Source: Phellopilus nigrolimitatus (taxonomy: Eukaryota; Basidiomycota; Agaricomycetes; Hymenochaetales; Hymenochaetaceae). From it: 64,000 nucleotides of DNA. Location: positions 1,240,001-1,304,000 of the forward strand of contig JAJOHG010000003.1 of NCBI GenBank assembly GCA_021029095.1, written 5' to 3'. The notes beneath the pieces were generated by a model. It had not been told where the DNA came from, did no database searches, and saw nothing but the letters and a program-made list of their open reading frames with translations. Shown one piece after another: positions 32,496-40,552 of the stretch. The position numbers and the translations under genes were made by a program. Each line of letters begins with the position of its first letter. Within the stretch, counting starts at the first letter, position 1.

Positions 32496-33019
32496 TGTTG
32501 CAGGGTGAGACCGGGTCCGCGCGAGAGACAACCTAATACAAGGGTAAGCTCAGTCGATCGCGCGGCGGTGCGAACGTCTAATCATTGTAAACTAACCTAA
32601 TACAAGGGTAAGCTAGTTTAATAGTTAATGAGCAAAAGTATAATAGAAATGTATAATGGCGAGAGCTCACCTCAGTCGATCGCGCGGCGGTGCGAACGTC
32701 TGAGGTGGGCGAAAGAATAAACGATCTTTTTATGCTACGGGTTTGTGTACTTTCGGAAAAGCTATTTACTCTACGAGATAAAGGAGAGAGGATAAAAGGA
32801 GATAAATGATAAGTAAATAACAGTCCTATTGGTTAACGATAAACAGGGGTATGGGGGACGATCGGGAGTGGTGCGCGGACGACGGTTCATCCGCGCGCCG
32901 ACCAATTGTGGTGCAGCGAGCCTCGTGCTCGCAGAGCCGAGACGCTGCGCTCGCGGCAGCACGTCTGAGCACGCAACCGGTGCGCGCGGGACGGGGCTCC
33001 GCCGGCTTGCGCTCCAACA
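32496..33019 (-). repeat. 5' LTR of the copia element
   Basis: 524 bp and nearly identical to 27480-28003. Three differences were seen: AAACAGGGG, CAATTGTGG and CACGTCTGAG here versus AAACGGGGG, CAATCGTGG and CACGTCCGAG in the other LTR. Confidence 0.95.
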
Positions 33020-33029
33020 GTCTTCAGAG

Positions 33030-33048
33030 TAGGGCATACCACGAGTCC
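33030..33048 (+). repeat. Left terminal inverted repeat of the hAT-type element
   Basis: TAGGGCATACCACGAGTCC, perfect inverted match to 34986-35004. It is followed by a 130-bp subterminal zone rich in ACCCGTG and GACCCGG repeats. Confidence 0.9.
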
Positions 33049-33264
33049 ACCCGTGGGTTGACCCGGACCCGTTTGGCGGGTCACCCGTGACGAAAAAACC
33101 TCGACCCGGACCCGGCTTGACCTGGATCCGTAGAGACACGGATTCACGGGTCCCCCCAAACCCGTGGGTCTGGGTCACAGAGGTCAAGGTTCTGTTCACG
33201 GCTCCCTGCGGGTCTTAAATCAATTAAATACAACTTTATTCTAATTAAAAAGACAAAAGAAAAA

Positions 33265-33519
33265 ATGCTAGATGGTATTGAGCGGGCTTACGCGGGGAAG
33301 CGCCGCGCCTCGACGTCGAACACCGGGAGTGTCGCGTCGGCATGCGCGAGAAGCAGAAGCGCCGCCGCGCTGCCCCTGCCCCTGCCCGATGTGCAGGCGG
33401 GCGGCAAGAATGCGAACGTGGCGATGGGCGCGGGCGACGTGGGCACGTATAGCCAGTCTGGCGAGCGTGTTGTAGTTTTACGCGTGGTGGATTATCCGAG
33501 TGTGTACTGTGACGTTTAG
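33265..33519 (+). other. Short ORF inside the hAT-type element, origin unknown
   Basis: An 84-codon frame with Ser/Arg-rich start and a VQAGGKNANVAMGAGDVG to VVVLRVVDYPSVYCDV end. It could be a third captured fragment, because its composition (GC-rich, coding-like) contrasts with the AT-rich DNA after it. I do not recognise the source. It has no transposase features. Confidence 0.25.
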
Positions 33520-33857
33520 TCCCTCGCGTCTTGCCACATCAGTTGTTTAGACGCCAGCCATGTCGGCAGGAAACACACTGATGAGAAAAGCTTAAGAGTA
33601 AGAAAATTAGCGCAGAAGATGCGGCACGCACGGTATATAGAATTGTAGATCCTTTGTCTGCACTCCGCATCTAAAGTCATTTTACATTAGCATTACTGCA
33701 AACCGGACGGACGACTGATTATCACTTGCCTGCTTTTCTTCCGAATATGCCTCATAATAGCCGCAGATAAAATACTGTTCAGTGACCTACTCGTCTGGGT
33801 TTTGACGAAGCCTCCTCGTCCCACCAAAGAAGAAGAAGGGGGTCAACGACAAACAGT

Positions 33858-34262
33858 CTAGACGCTCACCTGTGCAAGAATGCTTTCATATTCACCCACA
33901 GTCTCGTCCTCGAGCTTGACCGCCGTCGTCTTCACCTTCTTCTTCCTCTTTTTATCGTCCTCCTTTACAAGAACAGCACTCACGCCGCGCGCCTCCTTGT
34001 CCCCTGCGAGCCGCGCCTCGAGAACGCCCTTGACAAGGTGATCCGCTCGAAGGACATCGCCGGTCTTCGTGTCCTTGACCATCCAGTCTGCAAAGCGCCC
34101 TACGTGTCCGGACGTCTCGAAGACAGGAGCAGGTGTCATGATCGTCGTGTCGAGCTCAAGCATGTGCTCGTCGATAATGAAATGGCGGCGCATTCCGCGA
34201 TGATGTTCGCTTGCAGAGCCGACCCTGGCGGACCGTAGTCGTACAGCCCAGCGACACCTTGG
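33858..34262 (-). pseudogene. Captured fragment of a glycyl-tRNA synthetase gene
   Basis: On the minus strand the sequence encodes GVAGLYDYGPPGSALQANI, then RRHFIIDEHMLELDTTIM, TSGHVGRFADWMVKDTKTG, RADHLVKGVLEARLAGDKEA, and a KKRKKKVKTTAVKLEDE stretch ending EYESILAQ. This is the class II glycyl-tRNA synthetase catalytic-domain start (motif 1 region) and its fungal insertion. Host enzymes read IAEWRRHF; here one base of the Trp codon is missing (near 34192), which breaks the frame. After ILAQ the sequence continues as a canonical splice donor (CAG|GTGAGC at about 33873), so the captured copy came from genomic DNA. Only ~130 codons are present, so no function is possible. Confidence 0.85.
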
Positions 34263-34562
34263 TGTGTTTGAGTGCCTTTTATCTCTTTCTCGCGCCCTCT
34301 GGGGGCGCCACGCGCGGCGCGTGCAGCGCGGGGGCGGCCATGAGCATTTTCACGCGCCACGGGTGCAGGCCCGTCCCCGTCCCTGCTGCGTCGCCGGTTG
34401 GGTACATGAGGTGGTGGTGGTACGCGTCCTCGAACGTTGCCACCGTGCTCGTCACGAGCGGGTTGAGCGCGCTGCGCGGAGGCGGAGGCAGGCGTGCACG
34501 GCGCGAGCTCGAGCGACGTGTCGAGGCCGCCTGAGGCGAGATGCTCGCGCACGGATGCACTG

Positions 34563-34842
34563 GCCCTTATGCATCTCGACGTCCATGGCGGCCTGCGTGT
34601 AGACGAGCTTGCCGGCGGGGTCCATGCTGAGCGCGGGCTCGTCGCGGCCGAGCTTGACGACCCTCGTCGAAGCCGAATGCGATGTTGTTCGCGTGCGGGT
34701 GCACGGCGACGCACCAGGTGCGCTCGAGCACGTAACTGAGTGTGTTCTCGAGGCAGTACGTGCCGCTGTTCCAGAGCTTGACAGTGCCGTCCTCGCTGCC
34801 GCTGACGAGCAATGGCAGGTCCAAGTGGAAGACCGCGACATG
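34563..34842 (-). pseudogene. Captured fragment of a coatomer beta' subunit (beta'-COP/Sec27) gene
   Basis: The minus strand encodes VFHLDLPLLVSGSEDGTVKL, WNSGTYCLENTLSYVLERTW, CVAVHPHANNIAFGFDEG and, after a one-frame slip at about 34660, VVKLGRDEPALSMDPAGKLVYTQ. This matches the last WD40 blades of beta'-COP and the start of its solenoid. The frame slip and loss of flanking sequence make it non-functional. It lies next to the synthetase fragment in the same orientation inside the hAT-type element. The sequence between 34262 and 34563 may contain a further fragment (LNPLVTSTVATFEDAYHHHL) that I cannot assign. Confidence 0.85.
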
Positions 34843-34985
34843 GAAAATACCCGCGGGTATTGAAAATTTGCAAATCCCCGACCCGGACCCGCAACAATCC
34901 GTTTCCCACGGATCACCCGTCAACGGGTGATCCGTGAATACGGATCTGCAGTCCGGGTCGGGTCACGGGTACCCACGGGTATCAA

Positions 34986-35004
34986 GGACTCGTGGTATGC
35001 CCTA
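34986..35004 (-). repeat. Right terminal inverted repeat of the hAT-type element
   Basis: Perfect complement of 33030-33048. It is preceded by a GC-rich subterminal zone with CACGGGTACCCACGGGT and ATCACCCGTCAACGGGTGAT, an imperfect palindrome. Confidence 0.9.
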
Positions 35005-35012
35005 CTTCAGAG

Positions 35013-35160
35013 CATTCGTCAGCGAAGCAATACGGCCGTCTCAGACCGCCCAGGCTGCAGAAGGCCCTTGACAGAAGCGCTGGCGGTTCCATCTCTTCTC
35101 GAAGGTGATGCTACCGGACGCGAAGTCTGCAAGCGGCGTCGATAAGCCGTAACTGAAAGG
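35013..35160. repeat. Dispersed repeat, copy near 35.0 kb
   Basis: CGTCAGCGAAGCAATACGG, then CCGTCTCAGACCG(C/T)CCAGG and CAGAAGGCCC are shared with 36200-36270, and the first half with 21042-21075. Directly after the hAT target duplication this is the continuation of duplication unit 2. Confidence 0.6.
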
Positions 35161-35307
35161 CCGACAAAACGGCCATGTATTCGTACTACTAAACTCCAGT
35201 GAAAAGGAGACTCGAGAGCTGGTGTCAAGAGATCGACTAAAACAATTTAGAATGTATGAGTATATTCGTGAGAACATTATTCAGAAACATACAGACAAAA
35301 TAATGTA

Positions 35308-36100
35308 AGGTAGGCGACATTCTATCTCGACCACCTGTGTGACACCTTTTTTCCTCACTTTATTCCTCACTCAAAATCCCACGAAGGCTCATTCTAACAG
35401 CTACATCATGAAGATATCATGTATAGCTACTGAATGATGCAGGGGTTTTCAGAAAAAAAAAGTTTTCATGAAGAAATAAGCCCGAAAAAAAAATTGATTT
35501 ATTTGTACTCTAAACGTCGTTTCTGCATGTTTGAGCATGGTTTGGAAAAAAATCTGCCAGAATTTGGCCGCGTTACCGTAACGTTACATTACCTTATTTG
35601 TATATTAGTAATTATATAATATAATCAGCCACTGCATTTATTTGGTAATTTCAACAGAATTCACAAAGCAACGTTATCGGGCTACACCACGAACATCCTC
35701 ACTAGCTATTATGGAAAAGAATATGCTGGAGTGCCTTGACTCTGTTTCCTTAGTGCAGACTTGCCGGTGAGCCATCTCTTTTTACTTTCTTCACTTACTC
35801 ACTTACAAGCTGTATGTGCCGCAAAGCGCTATTGTGGACACCGAGTTGATCCTACCTCAATCATGGAAGAAATTGCCAATGCAAACGTCTAGCTTAGCCT
35901 TTAATTTCTCTTTTATACTACTGTATAGTACTGCTACAACATGTATGACTGCAAAATACAGTAAATCTGTCTTCGAAAAGTTGTTTTCGTCTGATTTGAT
36001 TGATTTCTATGTTTCCCAAGAAAAAAAATCCGCCCAAGCCGAAGATTTGGCCGCGTGACCGTGACATGTCACAGTGGTCGAGATAGAATGTCGCCTACCT
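35308..36100. mobile_element. 793-bp TIR element flanked by TA, probably a non-autonomous Tc1/mariner-type element
   Basis: Perfect 27-bp inverted repeats at 35308-35334 and 36074-36100 begin AGGTAGGCGACATTC. The element is flanked on both sides by TA (35306-35307, 36101-36102), the Tc1/mariner target. Inner sequence is AT-rich with palindromes GTAACGTTAC (about 35578) and GTGACATGTCAC (about 36061). Related ATTTGGCCGCGT(T/G)ACCGT blocks stand near each end. There is no transposase. A short ORF at 35816-36058 has no recognised domain. The TA assignment is inference, since TA dinucleotides are common. Confidence 0.6.
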
Positions 36101-36194
36101 TATTTTGAGAATTACCTTAGTCCATGCAAGAAGACGTACACGCAGAGAGCTGCCGAGGCCCGAGGGCGCACTACGAGCGAGCACAGTCTCCGGA

Positions 36195-36320
36195 GCATCC
36201 GTCAGCAAAGCAATACGGCCGTCTCAGACCGTCCAGGCCGCAGAAGGCCCTCGGCTGAGGTGTGCGCGGGTGCATCTCCGCGAAAGCGAATGATGCTACG
36301 GGCTGCGTCGGTCTGCTGAC
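36195..36320. repeat. Dispersed repeat, copy near 36.2 kb
   Basis: GCATCCGTCAGCAAAGCAAT followed by ACGGCCGTCTCAGACCGTCC, CAGAAGGCCCTC, then a purine-rich tail with GATGCTAC and GTCTGC as at 35110-35135. A third relative is at 21040. Confidence 0.6.
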
Positions 36321-37580
36321 TCGCAGTCGACACATACGAGGCGCCAGTAAGCCGCAGAACGCGTAGAAAGGGGCGTCGACGAGGCCTTTTGGGGGTCTGG
36401 TAGCGGCTTACAGCTTCGCGTTGCCAAATGGCCGTCGTGACCATGATGTATTGCAGGTGAAGTGAGGTGTATTGGCGCCTCACGTGATCCAAAAGCCGTC
36501 TCGACTTTCGAATTTGCAGCACTCCATAAAAATCAGAAATGAGTAAATGGCTATATCTATATTTTTAAAACCATATGCAAAACATTTGACATGTATGGCT
36601 GTTGGATAACTGTCCCAACTGATTTTCTTCGGCCTTTTAAAAAACAAAAAACACGCACAACTGCAACCTTTTATTTGATTATTTGTCAGTTTCTAACACA
36701 TCCTGAACAAATTCAAGTAACATATACTTATATGCAGGGACGAAACTGCATTCATTCAAAAATTTCCTGTTGCTTGAAAATGTTTGCACTCATCCCCCCC
36801 CCCCCCCCCCCAAAAAAAAAGCCTATAATTTCTATTGCAAAGACCCGCTTTGCAAGAGCTTTTTCCGTTGAAGCTGAAACGTCGTGAATCTTCAGAACTT
36901 ACGTGCAGATCCGAGACGTCTAACCCCAGTATAAAAAGCTCTTGCCAGGTGCATACAGCGCAGCCTGGGGTCGTCTCTCGGGAGCAGGCGTTCGCGATGG
37001 CGGCGGCGCAGACCGAGCCTCGTCGTATGCGGGGTTGGTGAGCCGCGGAACGACGGTGTGTGGGCGGCGGCGGTGTGGTACGCGTAGCTGGCTGGGGCGC
37101 GCCCATTATAACGACGAAAAACGCAAGTCGGGACGGATATCGTATCGTATCGCTTTCCGGCGCAGACGGCGGGGCGCGCGCGCGCGCGCGACGTGTCCAT
37201 GCCCAGCACGGGTCAAACACGCGGGTCGCCGCGCGGGCATGGGCCTGGCTCGCGGTTCCTTTCTGCGTGTGCGTGTCTTCGTTCTCGGTTCCGCGGCGCG
37301 CGCGCGCGCGCGCGAAGACGGGCAGGGACGCGCCCGCGCCGGCCGTCGTACGTCGTACGTACGTCCCGCGGAAAGAAGGCGGGGCAGACACGGCCCTTGC
37401 GATGAGACGGCGGGACCGTACGTGTACGTCGAGGAACCCGGGCGCTGTGACTTATAAGGCACCCGGTACGCAAAACGCGCGTGCGCGCGCCGCGCTTGCG
37501 AACGCGTCTGGAGGGCCGGCAGGGTGCTGGCTTTATACGTGTGTGCGGCGGAAGGGCGCGCGGACGAGGATCTGGTCTTT

Positions 37581-37616
<36 letters not shown>

Positions 37617-39185
37617 TGTTTCGTGCAGCGCGCGCTCCTCCTTTTTCTTTTCTCCCCTTCTGAACGTGCGGTGCCTGGACCGAGGCCCTGGGGCGCGCTG
37701 TGTCCAGCAGCGTACGTATACGCCAGACGTAAGCGGTGAGCAGCGGGTGGCGCGAGGGGCCCAGAACAGCAGTCGGGCAGCCGAGACGAGAAAGAGCGAG
37801 GACGAGGCGCGTAGATTGCTGGGTCTAGGTGTCACCGCTGCCGACAGGGAACCCGCCCGTCTGTCGTGCACGCCGCGCAGGCGCCCGTGGTTCTGCAGAG
37901 AGAAGGAGAAACGAGAGCGAGTCGGCGTGTGTGGCCAGAATATCGAGACTGAGAGCACGATTCGAAGCGCGGTTCCATTTTTAAGTGCGTTGCTCGTATA
38001 TAGGCGTGTCTTGTAAGCCAAGACTGTGAGCCTGACACGGAGGCTTCGGTGATACAGTAAAGAAGTGAAAGGCACGATTTACGTCGCGCGAAGGCGTTCT
38101 CTAAGTCGCCGTTCCGCCCCGGGTGTCACTTGTCTTGTCGATCGGGGAAGATCGTCTTATTTCTTCGCGAACAACTGCATTTGTCCGGGGGGTACGCCTG
38201 TGCCTCGATAAATATAACGCAAATGAGACTCCTGTTCATGGATAGTACGCTGCACGGCGAAGCGAAGCGCAGCGAGGCAGGTGATCACGGCTGCAGCTCC
38301 AAGATGTCCACATCACATACATAGGCAGGGCAGGCGCGCGTTGGGCACAGTAACATAATCCCCCTCCGCAGAAGGACGTGAATGAATGAGAAGGGGCTGC
38401 TGCTGGTGCTTCATAAGTACATTGGAGAGTAATATGGCGCGCTGTTCGCGCGGCGCCTGAAGTGGGCCGGCGAGTGGGGTCTCCCGTGATCAGCGCGTGC
38501 CGCGTGGCGGGCGAGAAGCGCGGGGGGAGAGTGGGAGGACGGACGGATGGAGGGGGACACGTAAGCCGTGCGCGGGCGGTGAGTCAGCGTTGTGCTGTGT
38601 GTGTACGGTTCAGCCGGGGAGATGAAGTGAGCTGGGACGGAGGAGGTTGTAGGATGACTCACCGCGCGCGAAGGTCAGGTGGCAGAAGGATCGATGCTGC
38701 GAGAGGAAGTGAACTTTGACTGAGCTGCTGCGTCGTCGGACCTGTCTCGGACGACGCGCCCTGAGAGCCGAGCCGATCATCATCTGGCACACTGCGCAGC
38801 GTAAGAGATAGAAAGAACGAGAACGGCGTCCACGCCCTGCGCTCCAATGAACAATGAACGTGAAAGCAACGGCGATGCGGTCGCGGTCGTGGTTGTGGTC
38901 GTGGCCGTGGCCGCGAAGCCGTCTGCAAAGTTAATGATTGAGATCTTGAGTTACAGTAGCCAACGCACCTTCGATGGAGCTGGGGCCGTGATAATTAGCC
39001 CCCGACGAGCATCCCAGAAAAAGAAGTTTCTGCAAACTTCCCGTTCCTCTCTCTGCTCCTCACCCTCCTCTCTCCCTGCTCCCTCGCTCGCTCCCTCGCT
39101 TGCTCGTCGTCGTCGTCATCGCTGCCGCCGCCCTCGCGGCCTCCGTCGAGCTCAGCGTCGGCCAGCGCCCAGCTCCCATGCATCG
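36321..39185. other. Gene-free stretch; GC-rich from about 36.9 kb, with simple repeats
   Basis: 36321-36890 is AT-rich and includes 18 C followed by 9 A at 36794-36820. From about 36900 the base composition changes sharply to GC- and CpG-rich, with (CG)n runs near 37177 and 37303 and a TTG trinucleotide array at about 37580-37616. Many long frames are open on both strands, including one of 318 codons at 37060-38016. That follows from the lack of AT-rich stop codons, and none shows a domain. Much of 38100-39185 may be promoter and leader of the next gene. Confidence 0.45.
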
Positions 39186-40552
39186 ATGCCGCCAAAGCAC
39201 CCTCTGCAGTCGCCCTACCCTCTGCCAACCCACCCCTACTCCGCCGCCGAAGTCCCCTACAGGACCAGCCATGCCGTCCCGCCCCGCGCCCACGCTCCCC
39301 AGCCCGCGGGCAGCACCTCCTCCAGTACGTCCTCTCCCTCTCCTCTCTCCTCCTCTTTTACCGCCCCGCTCACCGGCCCCCCAAAGACGCCCCGTTCGCG
39401 CCGTACGCCGCGCGCCTCGCGGGCCCCGCGGGCGCCGCGCACGCGCACGCCGCCGCCGCCGCCGACGACACGCGCGCCAGCGCGCACTCGCCCACGAGCA
39501 ACGACAGCAGCAGCAACACGCCCTCCTCCACCGCGCCCAGCAGCACCTCCCGCTCGAGCGGCACCTCCGCCGACCTCGCGCCGGGCACCTCCTTCGGCGC
39601 GCCCACGCCCGCCGCGCCCACCACGGGGCCCGCGCCGCCCGCCGACGACGCCGGCGGCGGCAGCGCGCGCGCGCCGTCGCACTTCGCCGGGCTCATGCGC
39701 GAGCACAGGCGCGCGGGCACGCTGCCCGCGCCGGGGCTCGCGTTCTTCGCCGCGCGCCGCGCGCTGTGGAAGGCTGCGCCGCCCGCGCCGCCCGCGCCCG
39801 CGTCGCCCGCGCCCTCGCGCGTCAAGCTCGAGGCGCTGCTGAACCAGCCCGGCGCGGTCGAGAGCGACGAGGTGTGGCGCGCGGGCCTGCAGGCCGTCTG
39901 GAAGGGCCTCGTCGGCGGGAACCAGCTGCGCAAGCGCCTGCCCCTCGGCATCGTGGTGCGTCCCGGCTCTCTTCGCGCGCTTTTATATGTGTGTGCCCCC
40001 AGGGCGATGACGTAGTGACCTGACCCCCCCTCGTGTTCTGCGGTCTAGCTCAAGATCCTCCAGGCCGGCTGGCTGCGCGACGGGACGTGGCCCGAGGGCG
40101 TCGTCGCGCCCGCGTGGGACGAGCCGCCGCTGCCGCCGCCCGGCGAGCCCGCCTCCTCACAGCCCGGCGGGCCCGCCCAGCCCAATGCACAACAACAGCA
40201 ACTCCAGCACCAGCACCGGCCGCAGACGCCGCAGCCGCTCGAGTACGCGGCGCTCGCGGGCATCCCGCCGGGCTACTCGCCGTCCTCGGGCGACCAGCCC
40301 GAGGAGACGCACTTCGCGCAGCCGTACGCGTACGCGCAGCCCACGCCGTCGCCGCCGCTGCTCGCCGAGCCCGCGCAGCCGCCGCCGCCGCCGCGCTCGC
40401 CCGACGTGCGCATGGGCTATGGGGAGGGCGAGGACGCGGTGGACGGGGGAGAGGGCGAGGACGAGAGCGAGAGCGAGGACGCGCAGGAGGACGCGCGTGC
40501 GGGCGCGGACGGCGCGGTGCGCGTCGGCGACGGGCGCCATGAAGGCGGGTAG
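39186..40552 (+). CDS. Low-complexity Ala/Pro-rich protein of unknown function
   Basis: Three exons, 39186-39324, 39387-39955 and 40049-40552, join in phase to give 403 residues starting MPPKHPLQSPYPLPTHPYSA. One more ordered part lies in the middle: SHFAGLMREHRRAGTLPAPG, then VKLEALLNQPGAVESDEVWRA, GLQAVWKGLVGGNQLRKRLPLGIV and, after the second intron, LKILQAGWLRDGTWPEG. The rest is disordered: a Ser/Thr-rich region, a Gln/Pro-rich region and an acidic C-terminus (EGEDESESEDAQED). I do not recognise the family. Codons end almost always in G or C, unlike genes elsewhere in the window. Phase agreement and real splice signals favour it over the overlapping frames. Confidence 0.55.

Larger units (their letters stand above)
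27475..33024 (-). mobile_element. Full-length Ty1/copia LTR retrotransposon with 5-bp target duplication
   Basis: The element itself spans 27480-33019, with LTRs of 524 bp each (27480-28003 and 32496-33019). Each LTR starts TG and ends CA. It is flanked by the 5-bp direct repeat GTCTT (27475-27479 and 33020-33024). It is oriented on the minus strand: the right LTR is the 5' one. The polypurine tract TTGAGGGGGAG abuts the left LTR (28004-28014), and a primer-binding site GGTTATGAGCCTTGC (32481-32495, minus) abuts the right one. The LTRs differ at only three positions that I can find. The internal ORF is uninterrupted. The insertion is thus recent and possibly still mobile. It sits immediately beside a hAT-type element. 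Confidence 0.95.
33022..35012. mobile_element. Non-autonomous hAT-type DNA transposon carrying captured host exons
   Basis: The element spans 33030-35004 (1,975 bp). It has perfect 19-bp terminal inverted repeats, TAGGGCATACCACGAGTCC at 33030-33048 and its complement at 34986-35004, and an 8-bp target duplication CTTCAGAG (33022-33029 and 35005-35012). An 8-bp duplication and a TIR opening TAGGG are hAT-superfamily hallmarks. Both ends are full of short GACCCG/CACGGGT repeats, typical subterminal transposase-binding sites. There is no transposase ORF. The interior instead holds pieces of a glycyl-tRNA synthetase gene and a coatomer beta' gene on the minus strand, both frame-broken. It therefore depends on a transposase elsewhere. 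Confidence 0.85.

Noticed and set aside
35816..36058. 80-codon ORF inside the TA-flanked element as a transposase remnant
   Set aside because: No catalytic DDE/D motifs or helix-turn-helix; too short and AT-rich.
37580..37616. TTG array as a CRISPR-like or coding poly-Gln tract
   Set aside because: It is a plain trinucleotide microsatellite with no spacers and no supported gene on either strand.
37060..38016. 318-codon plus-strand ORF in the GC-rich tract
   Set aside because: Comparable long frames are open on both strands there; the protein is Arg/Ala-rich with a Cys run from the TTG array and has no domain, so it looks like a composition artefact.
38847..40023. Long plus-strand ORFs overlapping the Ala/Pro-rich gene in other frames
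   Set aside because: They run through clear introns of the chosen model and give Arg/Pro-rich sequence without structure.
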